Assembly: GCA_007115705.1 (NCBI GenBank) | Contig: QXEO01000216.1 | Coordinates: 1,299,041 to 1,363,040 of the forward strand | DNA length: 64,000 nt | DNA from: Dactylis glomerata | Lineage: Eukaryota; Streptophyta; Magnoliopsida; Poales; Poaceae | Direction: 5' to 3' | In this document: positions 22,174 through 33,438 of the stretch, piece by piece | Layout: every line of letters starts with the position of its first letter | Numbering within the stretch: the stretch's first letter is position 1 | The notes under the pieces: model-generated | What the model saw: the letters and a program-made list of their open reading frames with translations, nothing else | What the model was told of the DNA's origin: nothing | The model's database searches: none | Position numbers and translations under genes: made by a program

Positions 22174-25100
22174 TGATGCTCCTAGTTGATGTGGAGCTTG
22201 GCAGTCCTTGTGCGTGGTGAATAACTAGCCCGTTGGGAACCCCAAGAGGAAGGTGTGATGAGTATCGCAGCTGGTTTTCCCTCAGTTAAGAAACCAAGGT
22301 ATATCGATCTTGGAGAGGAGAGACAAACGACTGAAGGTGATGCTTGCTAGCTTGCGACAGCTTCGGACAATTTATATATGACGCCTCGTCCAAGCTTTGC
22401 TTGCTAACTGCAACGCGGAACCTGCACACAACACAACCAAGTACTTCGCTCCCAACTTGCGATGAGGTTGTCAATCTCACCGGTTTGCTTGAAACAAAGG
22501 TTATGAGCGTATCGAGTGGAAAACAATAGAGTATGCGAGTAAAGTAAACAGTGCGAGTAAAGTAAACAGGTGATAGCAATATGATGGAAATAGGACCGGG
22601 ATCCACAGTTCACTAGTGGTGTCAATCCATAAGATAAATAACACATGCTGGGTAAACAAATTACAGTTGGGCAATTGATAGAATAAAGATAAACGTGATA
22701 TGTCAAGAAGATCACTATGAGATTTACTCTGGACATTACAACAAAATACATAGACCGCCATCCAACTGCATCTATGACTAATAATCCACTTGTGGCGAAT
22801 CAATCCGAGAACTCCACAAGTATTAAGTTGCGAACAACAGATAATTGCATTAAGCAAAGTGTGTAATGTAAACAAAGCATATGCCCTTGAGCATATGAAT
22901 GTTGTTTTCTCCCTAGTAGCAACAACACATCTACAACCATAGAGGTTTCTGTCACTCCCCCAGGTTAAATAGAGGCATGAACCCACTATCGAGCATAAAT
23001 ACCCCCTCTTGGAGTCACTAGCAACTACTCGGCCAAGATAGCTACTAACAACGGAGAGCATGCTGCTACTCGTGTGATGGCACCAGAAAAGAGTTATGGC
23101 GTTTAGTTGACGTGGGAGCAGTAAGTCCTTGTGCGTGGTGATGACCAGCCCGTTGGGAACCCCAAGAGGAAGGTATGATGAGTGTAGCGGCTAGTTTTCC
23201 CTCAGTTAAGAAACCAAGGTTTAATGTCGATCTTGAAGAAGAGAGACGGTGACGACTGAAGGTGTTTGTGGAACCTGCACACACACAGACAAATACTTTG
23301 TTCCCAACTTGCGATGAGGTTGTCAATCTCACCGGTTTGCTTGAAACAAAGGTTATGAGTGTATCGAGTGGAAAACAGTAGTAATATGCGAGTAAAGTAA
23401 ACAGTGCGGGAAAAGTAAACAGGTGATTGCAATATGATTAAAATAGGACCGGGGTCCACAGTTCACTAGTGGTGTCTCTCCATAGATAAATAACATGCTG
23501 GGTAAACAAATTACAGTTGGGCAATTGATAGAATAAAGATAACGTGATATGTCAAGAAGATCACTATGAGATTTACTCTGGGCATTACAACAAAATACAT
23601 AGACCGCCATCCAACTGCATCTATGACTAATAATCCACTCCCGGGGATATCATCCGAACACCCTAGAAGTATTAAGTTGCGAACAACAGATAATTGCATT
23701 AAGCAAAGTGTGTAATGTAAACAAAGCATATGCCCTTGAGCATATGAATGGTGTTTTCTCCCTAGTAGCAACAGCACATCTACCACCTTAGAGGTTTCTG
23801 TCACTCCCCCAGGTGAAATAGAGACATGAACCCACTATCGAGCATAAATACCCCCTCTTGGAGTCACTAGCAACTACTCGGCCAAGATAGCTACTAACAA
23901 CGGAGAGCATGCAAGATCATAAACAACATAGAGATAACAAAAGATATAATTCAGTACAGCAACTTAATCATAAACACCAATATTCATCGGATCCCAACAA
24001 ACCAACATCATAGAATTACATAACGGTGATCTCAATCATGTAGGGCAGCTCATGAGATCTAAACATGAAGCACATGGTGGAGAAGACAACCATCTAGCTA
24101 CTGCTATGGACCCATAGTCCAAGGTAGACTACTCACTCATCGCTCCGGAGGCAAGCATGGCGATGAAGAAGACCTCCGGTGGCGATTCCCCTCTCCGGCA
24201 GGGTGCCGGGAAGAGCTTCTGGACCCTCCCGATCTTCGGGTCGACGGCGGCGGCGGATCGCGATGTATTCTGGAAAACTGATCGGGCCTTAAGTTTTTCT
24301 CGTCAGGGGGTATATATAGGCGAAGGGGCGATGTCAGAGGGGAGACCACGGCCCCTCACGTGGGCCCGGCGCGGCCAGGGGGGTGGCCGCGCCGCCCCTG
24401 TGTGTGGGGGCCACGTGGCCCCCCTCCGCCAGGTCTTCGGATGTTTGGGAGCTTCCCCGTAAAATATGACTTCAGGAACTTGTTTCGTCCAATTCCGAGA
24501 ATATTTCCTGTGTATCACTTCTGAAACACAAAAACAGCAGAAAACAGGAAACTGGCACTGTGGCACTTCGTTAATAGGTTAGTTCCGGAAAATGTATAAA
24601 AGTGCCACTAACTGTAACGAAACAATAGGCAAATGGTGTAAAAACAAGCATGGAGCATCAAAAATTATAGATACGTTTGAGACGTATCACATGCAAGATC
24701 ATAAACAACATAGAGATAACAAAAGATAATATTCAGTACAACAACTTAGTCATAAACACCAATATTCATCGGATCCCAACAAACCAAACATGTAGAATTA
24801 CATAACGGTGATCTCAATCATGTAGGGCAGCTCATGAGATCTAAACATGAAGCACATGGTGGATAAGACAACCATCTAGCTACTGCTATGGACCCATAGT
24901 CCAAGGTAGACTACTCACTCATCGCTCCGGAGGCAAGCATGGCGATGAAGAAGACCTCCGGTGGCGATTCCCCTCTCCAGAAGGGTGCCGAGAAGAGCTT
25001 CTAGACCCTCCCGATCTTCGGGTCGACGGCGGCGGCGGATCGCGATGTGTTCTGGAAAAGTGATCGGGTACTTAGGTTTTTTCCATCGAGGGGTCTTTAT

Positions 25101-25472
25101 AGGCGAAGGGGCGATGTCAGAGGAGGAGCCAGGCTCCCTCACGCCAGGGTGGCGCGGCCCAGGGCCTGGCCACGCTAGCCCTGTGTGTGGGGCCCTGGTG
25201 GCCCCCCTCCTACTCTCCTTCAGATCTCTGGAAGCTTCCGGGTAAAATAAGACTTTAGGAACTTGTTTCGTCCAATTCCGAGAATATTTCCTGTGTATCA
25301 CTTCTGAATCACAAAAACAGCAGAAAACAGGGAACTGGCACTATGGCAACTCGTTAATAGGTTAGTTCCGAAAAATGCATAAAAGTGCTACGAAGTGTAA
25401 CGGAACATTAGGCAAATGGTGTAAAAACAAGCATGGAGCATCAAAAATTATAGATATGTTGGAGACGTATCA
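22174..25472 (-). repeat. 5' LTR of element C, interrupted by a solo LTR
   Basis: On the plus strand it runs TGATGCTCC (22174) to GAGACGTATCA (25472). Without 23064-24690 and one CATGC it is 1667 bp. The flank after 25472 (ATCAC) is half of its target duplication; the other half is lost with the 3' end. Confidence 0.88.
23064..24690 (-). repeat. Solo LTR (1627 bp) inside the 5' LTR of element C
   Basis: It starts TGCTACTCGTG at 23064 and ends GACGTATCA at 24690. It is flanked by CATGC at 23059-23063 and 24691-24695; removing it restores C's LTR. It belongs to the same broad LTR family as its target, so this is an LTR inserted in a related LTR. Confidence 0.92.
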
Positions 25473-27205
25473 ATCACCAAGCCGCCGGCGGAGCTCCCAT
25501 TAGCCCTGGTGGTCTGCCTGCTCTATCTAGACCGCTGACCAAACTCCTGGAGAAGAGAGTGCGAGATGAGGGGAGAGAAGAAACTCAGCTTGGGGAGGAT
25601 ATGTCGCGTGGGGGTGCCGCTTATTTCTGGAAGGAGGAGATAGGCCGGGCTGTGGAGGAGGGCAGACCAATGGGCCGAAAATAGGCTAAGGCGCTAAGCT
25701 GCTGTAATAGTTGCTTAAATTAATTTTTTTTGCCTAAGATTATGTAATAGTTGCTTAATTATGCTATTTTTTGTCTAAAATTACTTAATAGTTTCTCAAA
25801 TTATGCAAGTTTGTTGCCTAGTAAATACATCGCAGTTGTAATTTGCCTTAGCGGCAATATAGTAAAAAAAATCTATAGTTGCCCACGAATGTTGTGGAAT
25901 TGCATGAAGTTGTTGAAGGATGCTATGAATCCGACGGTGATAGGTAGGCAACTTTGAAGCAGGGATATGCAAGTTCATGGCAGCACGAGGCAACTTTGAA
26001 GCATGGATATGCAAGTTCAGAGAAGCACGAGGCAAATTTAGTGCAGTTGTAGGCAACTCCACTTCAGCGGTATCTCCATGTCGTAGGAGGTACAAAACTT
26101 CAGATCAGTAGCAGGCAACTTTACTGCAGCGTTATGCAATTTGAGATCAACGTTATGCAATGTCGCAGCATCATGAGGCAATTTCAGTGCAGCTATAGGT
26201 AACTTTGCTTCAGCGGCAGGCAACTATACCACCGCGACATTATGGGCATGCAACTTTGTAACTAGCGATATGCAATTTCGCATCGGCGGTAAGCAACTTC
26301 TACCACCGCATTTCACCACTCACGTTATCCTCTCCCATCGGATGCAACTTTGTGGATCCCACGCACGATCCACACTGGCACTGTAGCTATCTAGCTGTCG
26401 CCGAAAAAAGAAGTGCCACCGCCCATAGCCAGAGAAGAGAAGTGTTGCCGCACCCCCGGAGAAGAGAATTGCTATCGACAAACTCGAGGCCCGCTCCGCC
26501 CTCACCTCCACCGCTGGTCGAACCGCCTGCGGTTTGCGGTTCTCCCACGACCGCCTCACCGCACCGCCCTCTCCAATATCGGCCTCCGCTGGTCCGCCGC
26601 CGCCCCTGGCATCTCCTCTAAGCGCCCCAGCACCCCCCTTGTCTTCTCCGTCACCGGCAAGCCCACCCCCACATCCCTAAGTTCCAGTGCTCGCCCAAAG
26701 GCTCGCTAAACAATGCCCCGCACCACCCCACGTCCTCCCATCAATTCCAATCACCACCAGCATCCCCGAGCCTCCCCGCCTCGCCTGTAGCCACCAAATT
26801 AGGAAACACACACCCCATGGTGCTCCTCGGTGACTCAGTTGAAGCCCTGAACAGCCGACCTTCGACATGGCCATGGATACGCCCCTTGTGGCCTGCTTGG
26901 ATCTGATGGCGTCTTCCTAGAGCGCATAACTGCTCCACGAGCGCCTTGTGGTTCCATGCTGCGAGGAATAAGCTGGCGCCATGCCTGGCGGTGGAGGTGG
27001 AGGTAGGCCGGTGGTGGGGCGCTCCTGGCCTGGGTAGTCTCCGGCAGGGCTGATTGAGAAGGGATAGCGGCAGATCCAAGATGGAGGCGAGATGAACCGA
27101 GAGAGAGAGAGACGACAGGGGACAAGTTAAGGATAGCTGCGCACGGATCGCATCCATCGTGCAGTCGCTGTGCGTGCGACGATGACGTCGTTCCATCGCA
27201 CGCGC
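25473..27205. other. Unassigned sequence with degenerate GCAACTT repeats
   Basis: I see no supportable gene. From about 25920 to 26300, short motifs such as GGCAACTTTGAAGCA, GGCAACTTTACTGCAGCG and GGTAACTTTGCTTCAGCG recur every 25-40 bp as a decayed tandem repeat. From 26310 to 27190 the sequence is GC-rich and Pro/Ser/Arg-rich in every frame. It may be an old gene fragment, but no domain is recognisable. Confidence 0.5.
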
Positions 27206-27888
27206 GATGGCAAGAATTTAGGATCAAAATAAGCCTATCCCCATACGACAGTAACTTACCAATCCAACTACTTAATTTTTTCTCGAATCTATCTTCGATA
27301 GGTTTCCAATCTCCATTTTTAAGCTTACGAAAGTCAATTGGAATACCAAGGTACCTGGATGGAAGTGAACCTATTTCACAACCAAAAAGGATTTTATAAT
27401 CATTCTCAACTTCTTTGGCCTGGCCGAAGCAAAAAAATCTCACTGTTATGGAAATTTATTTTCAAACCGGACAACTCCTCAAATATACATAGTATTAGCT
27501 TCATATTCAGTGCCTTTTCAATATTGTAATCCATGAAAATTATTGTATTGTCAGCGTACTGCAGGATGGAAACACCCCCTTCCACTAAATGCGGGATAAG
27601 ACCATCAACTTGACCATCCTCTTTAGCCCTAGCTATCATGATGACTAACATATTAGCCACAATGTTAAATAAAATAGGTGATAATGGATCACCTTGTCGA
27701 AGACCCTTTCTAGATTGGAAATAATGACCTATATCATCATTAACTCTAATGTCCACACTCCCTTTCTCAACAAAATTTCTGATCCACTCACACCATTTCG
27801 GATGGAAACCTTTCATTCTAAGCACTTGTTGCAAAAAAGACCATTTAACTTTATCGTATGCCTTTTCGAAATTTTGTTTCGGCCAGGC
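27206..27888 (-). pseudogene. LINE reverse-transcriptase fragment (non-LTR retrotransposon)
   Basis: On the minus strand the RVT_1 core of a plant L1-type LINE is clear: FEKAYDKVKWSFLQQ near 27860, GLRQGDPLSPILFNIVANML near 27650-27715, and LQYADNTIIF near 27540. The last is the YADD catalytic box with the second Asp changed to Asn. Downstream, LKINFHNSEIF is followed by a frameshift near 27430 and then the RYLGIPIDFRKLK motif. The endonuclease domain and 3' end are absent. It is a dead internal fragment. Confidence 0.85.
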
Positions 27889-28080
27889 AAAAAAGATCCG
27901 GGAGCCTATGGAGGAGAAGGGCAGTGGAGTGGCGGAGGAGCGGCCATGCTCCCTACTCTGGCCGATCTGATGGCTTCGCTGTGTCGCCGGCGCCAGGAGC
28001 ACCGAATCACCCCGCGTCGTCGCCTCGCTCTGCTTGTACGATGGAGGGGCTTGACTTTCCAGCATGCGCGTGTGACCCAG
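27889..28080. other. Short flank between the LINE fragment and element F
   Basis: GC-rich sequence without a gene. Its last five bases CCCAG (28076-28080) are the left target duplication of element F, so this flank continues at 35087. Confidence 0.6.
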
Positions 28081-29724
28081 TGATACGTCTCCAAAGTATC
28101 CATAATTTTTGATGCTCCATGCTTGTTTTTACACCATTTGCTTAGTGTTTCGTTACACTTTGTGGTGTTTTTATGCATTTTCCAGAACTAAACTATTAAT
28201 GAGATGCCACAGTGCCAGTTCCCTGTTTTCTGCTATTTTTGTGTTTCAGAAAAGTTACACAGGAAATATTCTCGGAATTGGACGAAACAAAAGCCGAACG
28301 TCCAGAAATTTACCAAAGCTTCTAGAGAACCGAAGAGGAGATGGAGAGGGGCCACTGGGGGGCCACACCACCAGGGGCGTGGCCCAGGGCTGGCCCGTGC
28401 CCACCTATGGTGAGCCCCACCAGGTCCACATCTGACGCCGCCCCTTCGCCTATAAACACCCCCCGACGGGAAAAACCTAAATACCCGATCACTTTTCCAG
28501 AATACATCGCGATCCGCCGCCGCCGTTGACCCGAGATCGGGAGGGTCCAGAAGCTCTTCCCGGCACCCTGTCGGAGAGGGGAATCGCCACCGGAGGTCTT
28601 CTTCATCGCCATGCTTGCCTCCGGCGCGATGAGTGAGTAGTCTACCTTGGACTATGGGTCCATAGCAGTAGCTAGTTGGTTATCTTCTCCACCATGTGCT
28701 TCATGTTTAGATCTCATGAGCTGCCTTACATGATCGAGACTACCTTTATGTAATTCTACATGTTGTGTTTGTTGGGATCCGATGAATATTGGTGTTATGA
28801 TTGAGTTGATGTACTGAATTTTATCTTATGTTATCTCTATGTTGTTTATGATCTTGCATGCTCTCCGTTGTTAGTAGCTATCTTGGCCGAGTAGTTGCTA
28901 GTGACTCCAAGAGGGGGTATTTATGCTCGATAGTGGGTTCATGCCTCTATTTAATCTGGGGGAGTGACAGAAACCTCTAAGGTTGTAGATGTGCTGTTGC
29001 TACTAGGGGGAAAACAACATTCATATATCCAAGGGCATATGCTTTATTTACATTACACACTTTGCTTAATGCAGTTATTTGTTGTTCGCAACTTAATACT
29101 TGTGGGGTTCTCGGATTGATTCTCCATGGGTGGATTATTCGTCATAGATGTAGTTGGATGGCGATCTATGTATCTTGTTGTAATGCCCAGAGTAAATCTC
29201 ATAGTGATCCTCTTGGCATATGCACGTTGTCTTTATTTTATCAATTGCCCAACTGTAATTTGTTTACCCAGCATGTGTTATTTTATCTTATGGAGAGACA
29301 CCACTAGTGAACTGTGGACCCCGGTCCTATTTCCATTATATTGCTATCACCTGTTTACTTTACTCGCACTATTTACTTTACTCGTATATTACTATTGCTT
29401 TCCACTCGATACGCCCATACCCTTTGTTTCAAGCAAACCGGTGAGATTGACAACCTTATCGTAAGTTGGGAGCAAAGTATTTGGTTGTGTTGTGTGCAGG
29501 TTCCACGTTGCTACTAGTTGAAGACAAGTCAACAAGTGTCGTAAATGGCGCCCTTGTTGGAGTGTTAGTAGGCTAGTCAGCATCACTTTCTGGAGTACTG
29601 ACTTTTTCCGAGACTGACAAACCTTGGTTTCTTACTGAGGGAAAACTTGCTGTTGTGCTCATCATACCTTCCTCTTGGGGTTTCCAACTGGACGGTGAAA
29701 AACTATCAACACCGCGCTGCATCA
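28081..29724 (+). repeat. 5' LTR of element F (1644 bp)
   Basis: It runs from TGATACGTCTCC to GCTGCATCA, with TATAAA at 28451-28456 in the same context as in element B. Confidence 0.92.
28451..28456 (+). promoter_or_regulatory. LTR TATA box (element F, 5' LTR)
   Basis: GCCTATAAACACCCCCCG lies about 370 bp into the LTR. This is the copy that would drive the genomic transcript. Confidence 0.65.
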
Positions 29725-29736
29725 AGACAATTTTTC

Positions 29737-29754
29737 TGGCGCCGTTGCCGAGGA
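29737..29754 (+). promoter_or_regulatory. Primer-binding site, tRNA-Asp type (element F)
   Basis: TGGCGCCGTTGCCGAGGA matches the tRNA-Asp 3' complement with one mismatch and lies 12 bases after the LTR. Confidence 0.8.
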
Positions 29755-29905
29755 AAAAGAAGACTTCTGCAAGGAGAGTTTCGCACGCACATCCTTTACT
29801 TTGTTTTAAGTTTTGCTTTACTTTATTTTTTACTTGCATCGTTTTATCAAAAACACAAAAAAATTAGTTTCCTTTATAGTTGTTATTTCTTTACTCTAGT
29901 TCATT

Positions 29906-30499
29906 ATGTTGTTCCCTAAGTACGTTTTGGAGGACCTCTCAGTAGGTACTGGTTCAATTATTGGAAAAAGTAACATTGAGGAGTTCTTTAATCATATTAG
30001 TATGCATAAAGATGTTGAGAAAAAATCTTTGGCTGAGCTTGCTCCTAGTTATGAAGTTGCTTCTGCTTATTTAATTCACATGTTAGAAGCTAGGTTTGCT
30101 AGCCTTAATCCTTTTATGCAATACATGTTTCTTAAGCGTCATGATATTGAAGACCCCGAAAAGAAAGCTTTTATCTTGGAAACTTTATGCATAGAATTTA
30201 GAGATATTGCCATTGAAGCTAGAAAAGTTCTTAGGCGCTTTAATAAACTCGGCTCACCTATAAAGGTTGTTAGTACAAACAATGAAGGAACCGAAATACC
30301 TATACCTAGCAAGCTCTTGGGATTGTATGAAGCTTTTGAAAATAATTTTGATTGGATCTGTCCCAAAAATCTTATTAGTGATTTGAGTGAACCAAAGCGT
30401 GATCACAAAGGGTCTTCAAAAACTTATGTGGATGAAATACAATGCCTTATTGAAAAGACTTCTGCAGTTGATCTTAATGAATCACTTGATATTACTTGA
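29906..30499 (+). CDS. 197-aa protein of element F, family not recognised
   Basis: It is an intact frame from ATG 29906 (MLFPKYVLEDLSVGTGSIIG) to TGA at 30497-30499, and the only coding module of the element. It is mostly predicted helical, with a hydrophobic N-terminal third (EVASAYLIHMLEARFASLN) and a charged middle (EARKVLRRFNKLG). It has no zinc knuckle, no DLGAS protease motif and no pol motif. It ends LNESLDIT-stop, the same -DIT ending as the frames of B and D, and the shared tail begins immediately after. It could be a divergent capsid-like protein or a captured host sequence. Staying open although the LTRs differ by about 4% hints at constraint, but 594 bp may also survive by chance. 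Confidence 0.65.
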   Translation: MLFPKYVLEDLSVGTGSIIGKSNIEEFFNHISMHKDVEKKSLAELAPSYEVASAYLIHMLEARFASLNPFMQYMFLKRHDIEDPEKKAFILETLCIEFRDIAIEARKVLRRFNKLGSPIKVVSTNNEGTEIPIPSKLLGLYEAFENNFDWICPKNLISDLSEPKRDHKGSSKTYVDEIQCLIEKTSAVDLNESLDIT

Positions 30500-33438
30500 T
30501 TCGCATTTTCTGCGCCTAGCTCAAAGGCGTTAAAGAAAAGCACTCTTGGGAGATAACCCAATGTTTTAACTTCCAGTTCTTTTTCTTTTATTTGAGTCTT
30601 GGAAGTTATTAATACTGTAATAACCGCTCCTTATCATTTTTATTTCGTTTTATGCCAAGAGAAGCCTCTAATTTGAGTGAGGTAAGATTTGGGGATGTTG
30701 CTGTCCTGAAACAGTTTTCAGTGCTGCACCGTAAAAATTCGTAAAAATTCTCTGTATATCTTTTGGACCTGCGATTTCTTGTGCATATGCACCAGGTTAT
30801 ATCAAAACTTTCATTAGTTGAACACTTTTTGATTTGAGCAACAGAAAACCCTATAAAAATTCGACCTTTGTCAGCTGTTCTGTTTTGACAGATTTCTGCC
30901 AATATTTGTGTTTGCCGCTTTATCGCTTTCTTTTTTAGTTCTTTTGATCACGGAACTTTTGGGGAAGTTACTACAGTAGTATATGCTTTATATTTGGTTG
31001 TTTTGAGTTGAAACCTGAAGCAAAAAGGGTTGATTCAATGTTATGCTTACACTAATGTTGCTAATAGATTTGTGTTTAGTTTTGTATGAAGGAAGTTTTC
31101 AAGTGTAGGGATTGGAGAATAATGAGATGAGTTGAAGAATGGACAAAAGCTCAAGTTTGGGGATACCCATGTCACCCCAAGAAATATCCAAGAGGTACAA
31201 GCGTCAAAGCATGGGGATGCCCTCGAGGCACCCCTTCTTCATCGGCAAAAATCAGGTCACCTTTCAACACATTATATTTTTATTGCTTCATGCACTATGT
31301 GTTTTTCTTGGAGCGTCAGTTGTTTTTAGTTTTCAGTTTTGTTTATTTTTGTTTGCTGCAATAAATGGTTGGACCCCAACAAATTCCTTTTGGAGAAGTT
31401 GCCTTGCTTTTCATTTGCCAAGAACACTCCGTTTTTTACTCTTACCGTTTCAACGAGTGTTCTTCTTTTTCTAGAACTGCGTTTAGCTTTCGTTTTTCGC
31501 CTTGATTTTTGCTCAGATCTTGTTATATCTTTATATCAAGGTGTATTTTTGACCTCTGGTCCATGTTGGTTTTCATCAAAAGAGTTGTTTCCAAAAAAGT
31601 TCGAATGGTATTGGAAAAGAGAAAAAGCTTTATGCAAAAAAGTGGTACAAGAAGGAGCTTGTGTATACTGCGGCCTAGGCTTTTGCATGTCGTGCTTGAT
31701 GTTTTTTTGATAGTATGCTTAGTGGTTTTGCTGTAGCATGACTTGTCTCAAATGACTGAGATTGCTTAGTGAGCCTTTGAAAAAATCATGCGTTGTTTTA
31801 ATTATTTGGAAGCATTATTTTGGTTTTCTCCTTTGATGCTTTATTTGGGTTGACTTGGCGCATGCTCACACATGTTAGACTCATACAAAGTCGCCATTGC
31901 CTCTATGATCATTTAGTTTTTGACTTTTGATGCCATCTTATGCTTCTTTTAATGTCACTTTTTCGCTATGCATGACTATGGCCATTATTGCTCTCTTAGT
32001 TGGTCGCTCCCAGTCTTTTGCTAGCCCTCATTTTGTACTGAGTATGAGCTCTACTCGTGCATCCAACTCCTAAAAACCAAGTTGTTCCATTGTGTCCACC
32101 ATACATGCCTATTAGCAATTTGCTATTCCAAAGTACATTTGACTTGCTTTTATCTATCCTTCAAATTAAACTCTTTTTGGTGTTATGCGAAAATTGCTCA
32201 GTAAAGCTCTCACGAACCTGATGGCACACTTTACTTTTCTCGTCTTAAAATTTTGACATTGTGGCTCTCTTATGTTGAGTTGTTATGCTTGCAAGTTGTA
32301 AGTTGGAAATTAGCCCAGCCATGCCGTCATGGGGCAAGCTTTCAACATTGCACTATCTTTCATTTGAGTTGATATCGTGATCTTTTGTTTATGGATACTC
32401 GTGATGTGAAATAAATTGGGAATCTTGCGGGATCATGGAGTTTGTATATGTGTTAGAGAAACACCTGGGCCGCTAATCTAAGCCATGCATAATTCATGGT
32501 GGAAATTTACAGCATGCCCATAGTGAACATTCGATGACGCATCTCACAATAAAAAGCTATACCAATGGTAAATAAAAGAGATGCCGAGGTGTTCATTGTC
32601 TGTTTGTCCTATCATTTTGATGTGGGCTTGTTCCATGTCATCGGGCACGGAGGTACCCCATTGGCGGTTCTCGATGATACGTGTATACTTACAATGACAA
32701 GAGCTTGCTTGGGACTCTAAGTAAATTAACATGAGGTTTGGGTATTCGTACTTTACGGGACACGAGGTTTTCAAGTTATGATTTGTCAAGCATATGCATC
32801 ATAAGTGTACTCGCATTAACTTTAACCATTCAAGATGCCTATGATGGGGGCAATGAGAGCTCAAAGCCGGTAAGTACCATAATTTTTGGAGGTTTATAAA
32901 ACTTGCAATCACTGCTTCCCTCCGCGAAGGGCCTTTCTTTTACTTTTATGTTGAGTCACCACCTTCTATCTTTATGCACCGTCTAAGAGAGCATAGTTGT
33001 CATTCTGAGTATAATGTGCATTGTCCCAAAGTTTTCATTGATTGATTCATGATGTTGGTTTCACTTGTTCTCAAATTACTTGTATCTAGTCGCCCTCTTA
33101 AACTTGAAGGTGTCCTATGCATTTATGTTTTGCTCTCTTATGAAGGACAAGCTGAAGACCATTTGTATGTTTTTCCATATGATTTGAACACATGTTTGAC
33201 CTTCATTGTTTCATTTTCATGAACTTTCATTTGTGTTCATTTTCATGTTATAACATGGTTGCTAAGTTGCTTCTATCAAGATTATATCTTTCATGCCCAT
33301 GTTTTAAGTTCTTTTGATCCCATCGCACAACACTTACATTTATGATCAAGATTGTGTAGATGCATGTCACCTCAAAAATTATTTCTTTTGTTATCACTTA
33401 CCTACTCGAGGACGAGCAGGAGTTAAGCTTGGGGATGC
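30500..33438 (+). other. Untranslated tail and polypurine tract of element F
   Basis: It is collinear with the tails of A, B, C and D. The tract before the LTR reads AGTTAAGCTTGGGGATGC (33421-33438). The internal copies of this motif are changed here (CAAGTTTGGGGATACC; AAAGCATGGGGATGCC). No supportable gene. Confidence 0.7.

Larger units (their letters stand above)
11358..25472 (-). mobile_element. Element C: non-autonomous Athila-like retrotransposon, twice invaded
   Basis: On the minus strand: 5' LTR (25472 to 22174, with a solo LTR inside), primer site (22163-22146), gag-protease (21980-19911), tail (19910-19417 and 11757-11358, split by the MULE). The rest of the tail and the 3' LTR are gone: element B and its deleted left flank took their place. 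After removing the solo LTR and its duplicated CATGC, the 5' LTR is 1667 bp, the same as both LTRs of element D. C is therefore older than the MULE, the solo LTR and element B. Confidence 0.85.

Noticed and set aside
22286..23804. Several 85-186-codon frames on the minus strand
   Set aside because: They lie wholly within the LTR of element C and the inserted solo LTR, and equivalent frames occur in every other LTR copy.
26352..26709. Pro/Arg-rich overlapping frames suggesting a gene
   Set aside because: All frames are open by composition. No domain, start context or splice logic could be supported.
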